In this document: piece after piece, positions 33,929-41,884 of the stretch | How the letters are laid out: each line of letters begins with the position of its first letter | How positions within the stretch are numbered: position 1 is the first letter of the stretch | Source: Clostridia bacterium | Lineage (GTDB): Bacteria > Bacillota > Clostridia > Christensenellales > Aristaeellaceae | DNA length: 51,544 bases | Direction of reading: 5' to 3' | Assembly (NCBI GenBank): GCA_017410455.1 | Contig: JAFQQT010000005.1 | Location: 1 to 51,544, forward strand | Translations under genes and position numbers: made by a program | Notes under the pieces: model-generated | Databases searched by the model: none | What the model was told of the DNA's origin: nothing | The model's input: the letters and a program-made list of their open reading frames with translations, nothing else

Positions 33929-35671
33929 TCATTCGTCCTCCCAGACCATGCTGTCAGGGTCGATGGTCACCACAGGCGTGGGGGCGGGGGTGGCTGTGGG
34001 AGCGGGAGTCGGGATGGGCGCGGGGGTGGGCGAAGGCGTCGGTGCCGGAGTCGCCGTGGGAGCCGGGGTGGGCGTGGCCAGCTCATCGGCGTAGATGGCG
34101 TTGTACGTCTTCTGATCCACCTGGCCGGTCTGGCTCAGCCCGTGATCCTTCTGGAAGGCCTTCACGGCGTTCACCGTGCCATCGAGGTAGGTGCCGCCGA
34201 TGTGGCCGTGGTAGTAGCCCAGCTCGGTCAGCTTGCACTGCAGGTGGTACACATCCTCGCCGGTGGAGTTCTTCTTCATCGTGCGGAAGCCGCTCTCGGG
34301 CAGCGTCCCGCTCTGGTAAACGGGCGCGGGGGTCGGCGTGGGGGTGACGTAGGGCAGCATGAATTCCTTGTTGAGGGAGGGGAGCTTCAGAGCTGCGCGC
34401 AGCTCCGGGTCGGCAGGGAGGTCCTCGGTGATGGTAACGACCACGCCTTCGCCGCAGTTGTCGTAGATCCACTTCGCGTCCGCCACCGTCAGGCGGATGC
34501 AGCCGTGGGAGGCGCGCTTGCCCAGGTTGTTGTAGCTGGAGACGCTCAGGGACATGGTATTGCCGGATTCAGAGTAAATGACGGAATGGAATGCGATGGA
34601 GGAGTTGATCCGAGTCCAGAACTGCGCATAGCCGCCCCATTGCGGGAATTCGCACCAGCGGGCAACGCGGCCGGTCAGCACCCAGTCGCCCACGTCGGAG
34701 GGGTAGGCCTTGGTGCCGGTGGAGCAGAGCATCTGCCGCACGACGGTGGTGTATTCGCCGTTTTCATCCAGGCCGTACACGGTGACGACCTGGTTAGTCA
34801 CGTCCACGGTGATGGCATAGGGGACGGGCGGCTTGGGCTTGGGTTCGTCGTTCACGCCGCGCACGTCGGGGTCGTTGAACAGGGCGTTCCAGGTGTCCTG
34901 GCCGACGATGCCGTCCACCTTCAGGGCGTTGTGCTCCTGAAAGGCCTTGACGGCGTTGCGGGTGTTGCCCAGGAAGTTGCCGGAGATGCGGTGGCTGTAG
35001 AAGCCCAGCTCGGTCAGCCGCTCCTGCACCTGGATGACGAGGCTGCCGGTGGATTCTTCATATCTGAGGGTCTTCGTGTAGGGGATTTCCGGGCGCGGGG
35101 TGGGTTCCGCCGTGGGGCCCGGGGTGGGCGTCGGGGTGGGCTGATCGGCCAGGCCGTCAGCATAGGGCAGCGCATTGACCGAGAAGAGCAGCGCCAGGGT
35201 GTCCACGTCGGCATTGCCGGTGGGCTCCTCGCCGCTGAAAAGCTGGAAGGTGCGCACGGCCTCCTGCGTTGCGGGCAGATAGGTGCCCGAGAGGTTGCCG
35301 CTGTAGTAGCCCAGGGCGGTCAGGCGCACCTGAAGCAGACGCACGTCCTCGCCCGTGCAGCCAAGGCGCAGGGGGCGGCGCTGGGTGGAGAAGATCAGCG
35401 CCTGGGTCTCAGTATCCGCCTCGCCCGTCTGCAGCAGGCTGAAGTCGGATTGGAAGGCCTTCACGGCCGCCCGGGTCACTTCGCCGTAGGAGCCGCTGAT
35501 TTCGCCGTCGTAGTAGTACAGCTCGCTCAGCTTGAGCTGCAGGGCGGCAACTTCCTCGCCGAAATCGCCGATGGAGAGCGGCTCAGCGCTCACGACGATG
35601 GCCATGTCCTCGGCGGCAGCGCACAGGGGCAGCAGCACAATGGCCAGCAGAAGGAGAAGAATCTTTTTCAT
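33929..35671 (-). CDS. L,D-transpeptidase (YkuD) with four peptidoglycan-binding repeats
   Basis: Secreted cell-wall enzyme of 580 residues that can form 3-3 peptide cross-links. A signal peptide (1-20, cleavage near AAA-ED) is followed by peptidoglycan-binding type 1 repeats at about 33-95 and 105-170, a Pro/Thr linker, a third repeat at about 208-270, and the YkuD catalytic domain (about 285-430) with the Cys motif SHGCIRL and an upstream IAFHS His. A fourth binding repeat (about 460-525) and a Pro/Thr tail (TPTPAP units) ending in WEDE complete it. The ATG at 35671 gives a clear signal peptide and has GAGAGGT upstream. Four binding repeats on both sides of the catalytic domain is more than most relatives have. 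Confidence 0.92.
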   Translation of the reverse strand: MKKILLLLLAIVLLPLCAAAEDMAIVVSAEPLSIGDFGEEVAALQLKLSELYYYDGEISGSYGEVTRAAVKAFQSDFSLLQTGEADTETQALIFSTQRRPLRLGCTGEDVRLLQVRLTALGYYSGNLSGTYLPATQEAVRTFQLFSGEEPTGNADVDTLALLFSVNALPYADGLADQPTPTPTPGPTAEPTPRPEIPYTKTLRYEESTGSLVIQVQERLTELGFYSHRISGNFLGNTRNAVKAFQEHNALKVDGIVGQDTWNALFNDPDVRGVNDEPKPKPPVPYAITVDVTNQVVTVYGLDENGEYTTVVRQMLCSTGTKAYPSDVGDWVLTGRVARWCEFPQWGGYAQFWTRINSSIAFHSVIYSESGNTMSLSVSSYNNLGKRASHGCIRLTVADAKWIYDNCGEGVVVTITEDLPADPELRAALKLPSLNKEFMLPYVTPTPTPAPVYQSGTLPESGFRTMKKNSTGEDVYHLQCKLTELGYYHGHIGGTYLDGTVNAVKAFQKDHGLSQTGQVDQKTYNAIYADELATPTPAPTATPAPTPSPTPAPIPTPAPTATPAPTPVVTIDPDSMVWEDE

Positions 35672-35704
35672 GGCAGTACCTCTCGTGATGGGTTGTACGG
35701 AATT

Positions 35705-35733
35705 ATTGTAGCGTTTCGCGCGGCCTTTTGCAA
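35705..35733 (-). promoter_or_regulatory. Promoter of the L,D-transpeptidase gene
   Basis: On the minus strand TTGCAA (35728-35733), 17 bases, TACAAT (35705-35710), about 34 bases before the ATG. Confidence 0.75.
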
Positions 35734-35823
35734 GGGGGACGGAAGAATTTACATCCCCGCGGGCCCGAATGTGGCAAAATGGTGAAATGTGTGTAAAAAA
35801 CATCATCAGTACAGTCGATGGGG

Positions 35824-35852
35824 TTGACAAATCCGGCGCAACATGGTATGCT
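35824..35852 (+). promoter_or_regulatory. Promoter of the methionine transporter operon
   Basis: TTGACA (35824-35829), 17 bases, TATGCT (35847-35852). Transcription should start near 35859, giving a leader of about 355 bases before metQ. The whole 543-base gap between the transpeptidase gene and metQ is explained by two divergent promoters, the leader ORF, the terminator and a second short ORF. Confidence 0.85.
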
Positions 35853-35885
35853 TGCCTTAATTTCCTGAGGAAGGGAGAATGCGCA

Positions 35886-35981
35886 ATGATGCAGCGCCGC
35901 AACGCGATGTCCATGCTGATGCCCATGTGCATGTGCCGCATGAGCATGCGTTGCTGTGCCGGTCTTCGTTGCGCTGCCTGA
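35886..35981 (+). CDS. Met-rich leader peptide of the metQNI operon
   Basis: A 31-codon ORF with nine Met codons (1, 2, 8, 10, 12, 14, 16, 19, 21) and five Cys codons (15, 17, 23, 24, 29), ending in TGA. AAGGGAG lies 8 bases before the first ATG and a SigA promoter lies about 35 bases further up. Downstream come a GC-rich hairpin (about 35985-36010), an intrinsic terminator (36022-36057) and the methionine importer genes. Known leader peptides for trp, his, leu and others carry repeated codons of the amino acid they sense; a ribosome stalled for lack of charged Met-tRNA would be the switch here. The role is inference, but Met density, context and RNA layout agree. A small Met/Cys metal-binding peptide is the alternative. 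Confidence 0.82.
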   Translation: MMQRRNAMSMLMPMCMCRMSMRCCAGLRCAA

Positions 35982-36038
35982 TATCGCCCGCCGGTGAATT
36001 CCGGTGCGGGGCCGACAGAGAGGAAGCTGCATCGAAGA
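35963..36038 (+). promoter_or_regulatory. Predicted antiterminator pairing in the met leader
   Basis: TCTTCGTTGC (35963-35972, codons 26-29 of the leader ORF) can pair with GCATCGAAGA (36029-36038, loop and 5' arm of the terminator) at nine of ten positions. A ribosome stalled on Met codons 8-21 leaves this segment free; one that reaches the stop codon covers it. A second complement, GATGCAGC (35888-35895) with GCTGCATC (36026-36033), is perfect over 8 bases. Confidence 0.55.
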
Positions 36039-36057
36039 GATTGCAACTTCCTTTTTT
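36022..36057 (+). terminator. Attenuator terminator before metQ
   Basis: Stem GGAAGCTGCA (36022-36031) with TGCAACTTCC (36042-36051), one mismatch, then six T. It lies 40 bases after the leader stop and 158 before metQ, so it must be bypassed for transporter expression. Confidence 0.85.
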
Positions 36058-36092
36058 GTTAACTCTGCCGAGCGTGAAAGGAGCCCTTCCGA

Positions 36093-36155
36093 ATGAGAAA
36101 TACAGCCTGCCTGAGGGCGCATATGAACCGCGAGAGCAGACGAATGCGACGCTGA
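36093..36155 (+). CDS. Possible second short ORF in the met leader
   Basis: A 20-codon ORF (starts MRNTACLRAH, Arg-rich, three Met) with AAAGGAG 9 bases before the ATG, between the attenuator and metQ. No family is recognised. It may be chance or may couple ribosome loading to metQ. Confidence 0.3.
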   Translation: MRNTACLRAHMNRESRRMRR

Positions 36156-36214
36156 AGCTGCTGCTACGGAACAGATGCGTACACGTTGACAAACAAGAAA
36201 AAGGAGAGACTGTC

Positions 36215-37066
36215 ATGAAGAAGTTCCTGTCCCTGATCCTGGCCGCCGTGCTGGCCCTGTCCGTTTCCGCTGCCCTGGCTGATACCATCACCATCGCCGT
36301 GCCCAACGACCCCACCAACGAGGGCCGCGCTCTGCTGCTGCTGCAGTCCTACGGCATCATCTCCCTGGATCCCGAAGCCGGCATCACCGCCACCGCGGCT
36401 GATATCATCGACAACCCCCTGGGCATCGAGTTCTTCGAGGTCGAGGCGGCCATGGTTCCCAACGTCATGGCTGATGTGGACTACGCCATCATCAACAACA
36501 ACTTCGCCCTGGACTTCGGCCTGAATCCCGTGGCGGACTCCCTGCTGATTGAGAGCGCGGATTCCCCCTACGCCAACGTCCTGTGCGTCAACGCCGGCAA
36601 CGAGACCACCGACGCCGCCAAGGCGCTGGCCGCCGCGCTGAACAGCCAGCAGGTTGCTGACTACATCACCGCCACCTACGCCGGCGCTGCCGTGTCCGTT
36701 GTGGCTGAGCCCACCGATGGCTACGATCCCACCGTGGATTACGCCGCTCTGGCCGGCACCACCATCACCGTGGCTGCTTCCCCCACGCCCCACGCCCAGA
36801 TCCTGGCCGTGGCCGAGGAGATCCTGGCTGCCAAGGGCGTCAAGCTGGAGGTCATTGAGTTCTCCGATTACATCCAGCCCAACATGGTCGTGGATGCCGG
36901 TGAGGTCTTTGCCAACTACTTCGCCCACACCCCCTATCAGGATAACTTCAACGCCGAGAACGGCACCAACATCGTGGTCGTTGCGCCCATCCACGTCGAG
37001 CCCATGGGCCTCTACGGCGGTCAGCAGGCCGACCTGACCCTGCTGGGCCTGCCCGCGGCTGAGTAA
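36215..37066 (+). CDS. metQ: Methionine-binding protein MetQ/NlpA family, circularly permuted
   Basis: Exported substrate-binding protein of 283 residues for D/L-methionine uptake. After a signal peptide (1-22, ALA-DT) the mature protein begins with ITIAVPNDPTNEGRALLLLQ, continues through FFEVEAA, YAIINNNFAL and DSPYANVLCVN to about residue 160. In normal MetQ this is the C-terminal half. A linker leads to residue 181, where ITVAASPTPHAQIL, EVIEFSDYIQPN, VFANYFAHTPYQD and HVEPMGLY follow; in normal MetQ these form the N-terminal half. The order is therefore swapped although every motif is present. There is no Cys after the signal peptide, so it is not a lipoprotein. Start ATG at 36215 with AAGGAGAG 6 bases upstream. 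First transporter gene of metQNI. Confidence 0.92.
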   Translation: MKKFLSLILAAVLALSVSAALADTITIAVPNDPTNEGRALLLLQSYGIISLDPEAGITATAADIIDNPLGIEFFEVEAAMVPNVMADVDYAIINNNFALDFGLNPVADSLLIESADSPYANVLCVNAGNETTDAAKALAAALNSQQVADYITATYAGAAVSVVAEPTDGYDPTVDYAALAGTTITVAASPTPHAQILAVAEEILAAKGVKLEVIEFSDYIQPNMVVDAGEVFANYFAHTPYQDNFNAENGTNIVVVAPIHVEPMGLYGGQQADLTLLGLPAAE

Positions 37067-37141
37067 TCCCTCAATCTGACAATCACACCGGCAGCTGGGT
37101 CGCAACGGCTGCCGGTTCCCTTGCGTTATGGAGGCTGAACC

Positions 37142-38170
37142 ATGATCGAACTGCGCAACCTCTCCAAGAGCTTCATCACCGCCGATGGCCCGGTGGACGC
37201 GCTCCGCAACGTGTCGCTGACCATCAACAGCGGCGATATCTATGGCATCATAGGCATGTCCGGCGCGGGCAAGTCCACCCTGGTGCGCTGCATCAACATG
37301 CTCGAGCGCCCCACAGAGGGTCATGTTCTGCTGGACGGCCAGGATCTGGGCTCGATGCGCAAGAATGAGCTGCGCAAGACCCGCCGCCGCGTCACCATGA
37401 TCTTCCAGGGCTTCAATCTGCTCATGCAGCGCAACTGCCTGCAGAACATCATGCTGCCGCTGAAGCTGGCGGGCGTGAAGCCGGCGGAGGCGAAGGCCCG
37501 TGCCCTGCAGATGCTGGATATCGTGGGCCTGCCGGACAAGGCCCGCGCTTACCCCGCGCAGCTCTCCGGCGGTCAGCAGCAGCGCATCGCCATCGCCCGC
37601 GCCCTGGCCACCAACCCGGATGTGCTCCTGTGCGACGAGGCCACCAGCGCCCTTGACCCCAAGACCACCCACGCGATCCTTGAGCTGATCCGCGACATCA
37701 ACAGGAAGCTGGGCATCACCGTCATCGTCATCACCCACCAGATGAGCGTGGTGCAGGAGATCTGCAACCGCGTGGCCATCCTGGAGCACGGCGCGGTGGT
37801 GGAGGAGGGCGAGGTGGCGCAGGTCTTTGCCAACCCGCAGGCCGAGGCCACCAAGAACCTGGTCTACCCCGAGATGGCCGACGCCAACGTGGCCCTGGGC
37901 GACAAGAATGGCCAGCGCGTGCGCATCATCTTCAATGGCGCCATCGCTGCCAATGAGCCCCTCATCGCCAGGATGGCGCTGGAGACCGGCATTGCCGCGT
38001 CCATTCTGGGCGCCTCCACCCGCGCGGTGGGCGACAGGGCCTACGGCTACATCCTGCTGGAGATCCCAGGCGGGCCGGACGAGCTCGCGAAGGCGGTCAA
38101 GTTCCTGCGCCAGACGCCGGACGTCACCGTGTCCGTGGAAGTCAACTACGCTGAGATGAAGGGGGTATAA
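37142..38170 (+). CDS. metN: Methionine ABC transporter ATP-binding protein
   Basis: ATPase of 342 residues. Walker A GMSGAGKST (about 38-46), Q-loop FQGFNLL, signature LSGGQQQRIAIARAL, Walker B VLLCDEATSALD and switch His in VITHQM. The C-terminal part (about 260-340, VRIIFNG through VSVEV) is the NIL domain, which in E. coli MetN binds methionine and shuts the transporter by trans-inhibition. GGAGG precedes the ATG. It lies 75 bases after metQ and 3 before metI. The NIL domain together with the leader would give control at both protein and RNA level. Confidence 0.96.
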   Translation: MIELRNLSKSFITADGPVDALRNVSLTINSGDIYGIIGMSGAGKSTLVRCINMLERPTEGHVLLDGQDLGSMRKNELRKTRRRVTMIFQGFNLLMQRNCLQNIMLPLKLAGVKPAEAKARALQMLDIVGLPDKARAYPAQLSGGQQQRIAIARALATNPDVLLCDEATSALDPKTTHAILELIRDINRKLGITVIVITHQMSVVQEICNRVAILEHGAVVEEGEVAQVFANPQAEATKNLVYPEMADANVALGDKNGQRVRIIFNGAIAANEPLIARMALETGIAASILGASTRAVGDRAYGYILLEIPGGPDELAKAVKFLRQTPDVTVSVEVNYAEMKGV

Positions 38171-38173
38171 GCG

Positions 38174-38884
38174 ATGAATCAGTTTGCAAGAGCCTTCACC
38201 CCGGATCGCCTGCAGGAGGCCTGGAAGGTCATCTGCGAGGACTTTCCCTTTGCGGCCTGGGAGACCTTCTATGCCACCATCCTGGCCACCTTCTTTGCCC
38301 TGATCATCGGTCTGCCCCTGGGCATGCTGCTGGTGGCGGGAGATGAAAAGGGGATCCTGCCCCTGCCCAGGCCCATCATGCAGGTCATCAACGTCGTGAT
38401 CAACCTCCTGCGCTCGGTGCCCTTCATCATCCTGATGGTCATGGTCATTCCGCTGACCCGCTTGATCGTGGGCACCTCCGTGGGCACGGTGGCCTCCATC
38501 GTGCCGCTGGTGATCGCGGCTTTCCCCTTTGTGGCCCGCCTGGTGGAATCCAGCCTGCGCGAGGTCAACCCCAACATCATCGAGACGGCTCAGTCCATGG
38601 GCGCAACGCCGCTGCAGATCCTCCTGCGGGTGATGCTGCCTGAGTCCGTGCCCAGCCTGATCACCAACATCACCCTGGCCATCACCACCATCATGGGCTA
38701 CACGGCCATGTCCGGTGCAGTGGGCGGCGGCGGCCTGGGCATGATCGCCATCACCTACGGCTACAACCGCTATCGCTACGCGGTGCTGTACGCGGCGGTG
38801 ATCGTGCTGGTCATCATCACCCAGGTGATCCAGAGCGCGGGCACCTGGCTGGCCAGGAAGTGCGACAAGCGCCTCAAAAAGTGA
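38174..38884 (+). CDS. metI: Methionine ABC transporter permease
   Basis: Membrane subunit of 236 residues with about five helices. The binding-protein-dependent transport signature is present: EVNPNIIETAQSMGATPLQILLRVMLPES region (about 135-160), the EAA loop that contacts MetN. RSVPFIILMVMVIPLTR and GAVGGGGLGMIAI are typical of MetI. Last gene of the operon; a hairpin follows. Confidence 0.95.
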   Translation: MNQFARAFTPDRLQEAWKVICEDFPFAAWETFYATILATFFALIIGLPLGMLLVAGDEKGILPLPRPIMQVINVVINLLRSVPFIILMVMVIPLTRLIVGTSVGTVASIVPLVIAAFPFVARLVESSLREVNPNIIETAQSMGATPLQILLRVMLPESVPSLITNITLAITTIMGYTAMSGAVGGGGLGMIAITYGYNRYRYAVLYAAVIVLVIITQVIQSAGTWLARKCDKRLKK

Positions 38885-38892
38885 ACAAATCA

Positions 38893-38930
38893 GCCCGTGC
38901 GGCGCGTTGAACGCTGCACGGGCTTGCTTT
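38893..38930 (+). terminator. Terminator after metI
   Basis: Stem GCCCGTGC (38893-38900) with GCACGGGC (38916-38923), inner GCG/CGC pairs, tail TTGCTTT. It may also serve the opposing XRE gene. Confidence 0.7.
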
Positions 38931-39441
38931 ATGGGCTGAGCTGGTCGTCGTAGAGGTGATGCTCGACATAACCGTCGCGGCGGTTGCGCAGGAAGATGGT
39001 CAGGCCGATGGCAAGCAGGGCGATGATGGTCACCAGATCCGTCCGGCGGATGAAGGCGAAGAAAATCGTGACGCCCATGAGGACGCCGACCAGCAGCGCA
39101 ATGCTCCACCGGTGGTCATGCAGCCATTTCTCCTGCCAGAAACGCTTCCGCTCGTTAAGCTGGAAGGCTTCCTGGTCCGCCAGCATGGCCGTCAGGGTCT
39201 GCTCCGCCGCCTGAGGTAGGTTTTCGGGAGGAATGCGCGCTCCGGTCACCAGCTCGTTCATGCTCACCCCGTAGAGTTCCGAAAGCGCCAGCAGCATCTC
39301 CACCGGGGGCATATATGCGCCGGTTTCCCACCGGGAGATCGTCTTGCTGCTTACATGCAGCCTTTCGCCCAGCTGCTCCTGGGTCAGACCCTGTTCCCGG
39401 CGCAGCTCCTGCAGGAATGCGCCCATCTTTGTCATATCCAT
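38929..39441 (-). CDS. XRE-family transcriptional regulator with membrane helices
   Basis: Protein of 170 residues. HTH_3 domain at about 8-62 (LRREQGLTQEQLGERLHVSSKTISRWETG), a linker with a basic/aromatic stretch (ERKRFWQEKW), and two transmembrane helices (about 110-130 and 135-152), a common Clostridia layout of XRE-DUF membrane proteins. Start ATG at 39441 with AAGGAGG 8 bases before it; the codons upstream cover its promoter. It converges with the metQNI operon but nothing links them. A dyad inside its promoter suggests autoregulation. Confidence 0.85.
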   Translation of the reverse strand: MDMTKMGAFLQELRREQGLTQEQLGERLHVSSKTISRWETGAYMPPVEMLLALSELYGVSMNELVTGARIPPENLPQAAEQTLTAMLADQEAFQLNERKRFWQEKWLHDHRWSIALLVGVLMGVTIFFAFIRRTDLVTIIALLAIGLTIFLRNRRDGYVEHHLYDDQLSP

Positions 39442-39465
39442 CCGGTTTGCCTCCTTTTCGCCTTT

Positions 39466-39494
39466 ATCATAGCATGTCATATTGGACATGTCCA
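39466..39494 (-). promoter_or_regulatory. Promoter and operator of the XRE gene
   Basis: On the minus strand TGGACA (39489-39494), 17 bases, TATGAT (39466-39471). The inverted repeat ATGTC-N6-GACAT (39474-39489) fills the spacer, and the palindrome GGACATGTCC (39484-39493) covers the -35 box. Confidence 0.65.
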
Positions 39495-39608
39495 CCCCAT
39501 GAACAGCGAATGGTGAAAATGGGGTATAATACGGGATGACGTGCGCGCGGATTGCGATGATTGGGGTATATTCAGGGAGCTGGCTGTATGGTAAATTCCG
39601 CGTTCCCC

Positions 39609-39637
39609 TTCACAAGGCGGGTGGTCTGTGGTATGAT
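39609..39637 (+). promoter_or_regulatory. Promoter of uvrB
   Basis: TTCACA (39609-39614), 17 bases, TATGAT (39632-39637), about 37 bases before the uvrB ATG. A second -10-like TATAAT at 39525 has no good -35. No LexA box was recognised. Confidence 0.6.
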
Positions 39638-39673
39638 GAAAGATACATGAGCGAGAAGGGGAGGTGCTTTACC

Positions 39674-41701
39674 ATGGAGGAACTGCGCGGGAAATTCGTG
39701 CTCAAGGCGCCCTATGCGGCATCGGGCGATCAGCCCCAGGCCATTGATGCCCTGGCGCGGGGCGTGCAGGAGGGCATGGACGCCCAGGTGCTGCTGGGCG
39801 TGACGGGCTCGGGCAAGACCTTCACCATGGCCAGCGTGATCGAGCGCGTGCAGCGGCCCACCCTGGTCATTGCCCACAACAAGACCCTGGCGGCGCAGCT
39901 GTGCAACGAGTTGCGGGCTTTCTTCCCGGACAGCCGGGTGGAGTACTTTGTTTCCTACTACGATTATTATCAGCCCGAGGCCTACATCGCTTCCTCCGAC
40001 ACCTACATCGAGAAGGATTCCTCCGTCAACGAGGAGATCGACCGCCTGCGCCACAGCGCCACAGCTGCGCTGCGCGAGCGCAGGGATGTGATCATCGTTG
40101 CTTCGGTCAGCTGCATCTATTCCATGGGCGATCCCAGCGAGTACGAGGGGCAGATGATCTCCCTGCGGCCTGGCATGGCCATGGACCGCGACGAGCTGAT
40201 CCGCAAGCTGATCGGCGTCCAGTATACCCGCAACGACATCGACTTTGCCCGCGGCACCTTCCGCGTGCGGGGCGATGTGGTGGAGATCATCCCTGCCGGC
40301 ATGAACGAGCAGGGCCTGCGCATCGAGTTCTTCGGCGACGAGATCGACCGCATCACGCAGATCGATACCACCACCGGCAACGCCCGCGCGGCGATGGAGC
40401 ATGTGGCGATCTTCCCGGCGACGCATTACGCCACGGACAAGAGCCACATCGAGAGCGACGTGCAGGTCATCGAGGCGGATCTGCAGCAGAGCATCGACGC
40501 GTTCCTCTCCCAGGGCAAGCACCTGGAGGCCGAGCGCATCGCCCAGCGCACGCACTATGATATCGAGATGATCCGCGAGCTGGGCTACTGCCCGGGGATT
40601 GAGAACTACTCCCGCTACTTCGATGGTCGTCAGCCCGGTGATGCGCCCTACTGCCTGCTGGACTACTTCCCGAAGGGCTTCCTGTGTATCATCGACGAGA
40701 GCCATGTGACCGTGCCGCAGATCAGGGCCATGTACAACGGCGACCGCGCCCGCAAGGAGCAGCTGGTGGAGTATGGCTTCCGCCTGCCCTCGGCGTATGA
40801 CAACCGGCCGCTGCTCTTCAGCGAGTTCGAGGAGCGCATCGGCCAGACGATTTACGTCAGCGCGACCCCCGGCCCCTATGAGATGGGCCGCACGAAGCAG
40901 ACCGTGGAGCAGATCATCCGCCCCACGGGCCTGCTGGACCCCAGGGTCACCGTACGCCCGGCCACCGGGCAGGTGGATGACCTGGTGGGGGAGATCCGCC
41001 AGGTGGTGGCCCGCCAGCAGCGCGTGCTGGTGACCACGCTGACCAAGCGCATGGCGGAGAACCTGACGACCTACCTGCAGGGGCTGGAGATGCGCGTGCG
41101 CTACCTCCACTCGGACGTGACGACCATGGAGCGCATGGCGCTCATCCGCGACCTGCGCCTGGGCGAGTATGACATCCTCGTGGGCATCAACCTCCTGCGC
41201 GAGGGCCTCGACCTGCCGGAGGTGAGCCTGGTGGCCATCCTCGACGCGGACAAGGAGGGCTTCCTGCGCTCGGAAACATCGCTCGTGCAGACCATCGGCC
41301 GCGCGGCCCGCAACGTGGATGGCCGCGTGATCATGTACGCCGACGTGATGACCGACAGCATGTTGCGCGCCATCTCCGAAACCGAGCGCCGCCGCGCCAT
41401 CCAGCAGGCCTACAATGAAGCAAACGGCATCACGCCGCAAAGCGTGCGCAACGCCGTGTATCAGGTGCTGGAGATCACAAAGCGGGTGGAGGAAACCGCG
41501 CCGGAGAAGCTCACGGAGGAAGAGGTGGCTGCACTGGTGCGCCAGCTGGAGGAACAGATGCTGGCCGCGGCGCGGGAGCTGGACTTCGAGAAGGCGGCAA
41601 AGCTGCGCGACCAGATGCTGGCCCTGCGCGGCGAAACGCCCCCGGATGACGGCGTGCAGAAAAAGCGCCGCCGCACCCGCGAGAGCACCCGCCACCATTG
41701 A
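39674..41701 (+). CDS. uvrB: Excinuclease ABC subunit B
   Basis: Nucleotide excision repair helicase-like subunit of 675 residues that verifies DNA damage with UvrA and recruits UvrC. Walker A GVTGSGKT, the beta-hairpin region [15 protein letters not shown]-type box IDESHVT, the motif QTIGRAARN and a C-terminal UVR motif ([23 protein letters not shown]). The first codons upstream (from 39536) are not family-like; ATG at 39674 with AGGTG 8 bases before it gives the usual N-terminus [17 protein letters not shown]. It may head a run of five further plus-strand genes that overlap one another. Confidence 0.96.
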   Translation: MEELRGKFVLKAPYAASGDQPQAIDALARGVQEGMDAQVLLGVTGSGKTFTMASVIERVQRPTLVIAHNKTLAAQLCNELRAFFPDSRVEYFVSYYDYYQPEAYIASSDTYIEKDSSVNEEIDRLRHSATAALRERRDVIIVASVSCIYSMGDPSEYEGQMISLRPGMAMDRDELIRKLIGVQYTRNDIDFARGTFRVRGDVVEIIPAGMNEQGLRIEFFGDEIDRITQIDTTTGNARAAMEHVAIFPATHYATDKSHIESDVQVIEADLQQSIDAFLSQGKHLEAERIAQRTHYDIEMIRELGYCPGIENYSRYFDGRQPGDAPYCLLDYFPKGFLCIIDESHVTVPQIRAMYNGDRARKEQLVEYGFRLPSAYDNRPLLFSEFEERIGQTIYVSATPGPYEMGRTKQTVEQIIRPTGLLDPRVTVRPATGQVDDLVGEIRQVVARQQRVLVTTLTKRMAENLTTYLQGLEMRVRYLHSDVTTMERMALIRDLRLGEYDILVGINLLREGLDLPEVSLVAILDADKEGFLRSETSLVQTIGRAARNVDGRVIMYADVMTDSMLRAISETERRRAIQQAYNEANGITPQSVRNAVYQVLEITKRVEETAPEKLTEEEVAALVRQLEEQMLAAARELDFEKAAKLRDQMLALRGETPPDDGVQKKRRRTRESTRHH

Positions 41702-41743
41702 TGAACGCCCGGTTTGTCCGGGGCACAGAGGGAGTGACACACG

Positions 41744-41884
41744 ATGCACGACAGGCATCCGTTCTGGTGCACGCTGGCGCTGATGATCCCGCTGGCGGGA
41801 TTGCTCGTCGCAGCCTGCATCCTCGGCGGCGAAGCGGCGAAGGACGCGCTCTTTGCGGCGCTGAAGCTGGCGGTGATAAGATGA
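41744..41884 (+). CDS. Small single-helix membrane protein
   Basis: A 46-residue ORF beginning MHDRHPFWCTLALMIP, with one hydrophobic helix (about 8-28) and a short Ala/Lys/Glu tail. GGGAG lies about 9 bases before the ATG and its stop overlaps the next start (ATGA), which supports real translation. No family is recognised. Probably a membrane peptide co-expressed with the next gene. Confidence 0.55.
   Translation: MHDRHPFWCTLALMIPLAGLLVAACILGGEAAKDALFAALKLAVIR

Noticed and set aside
35853-36214. SAM riboswitch or T-box in the met leader
   Set aside because: No SAM-I core, no T-box sequence (AGGGTGG.ACCGCG) and no specifier-loop layout were recognised. A short Met-rich ORF plus terminator explains the region better. 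A covariance-model search would settle it.
36187-36215. Second promoter (TTGACA at 36187) directly before metQ
   Set aside because: No -10 box at 16-18 bases; the ribosome site lies there.
36164-39109. Minus-strand open frame of about 980 codons opposite metQNI
   Set aside because: Same shadow effect; metQ, metN and metI are unambiguous on the plus strand.
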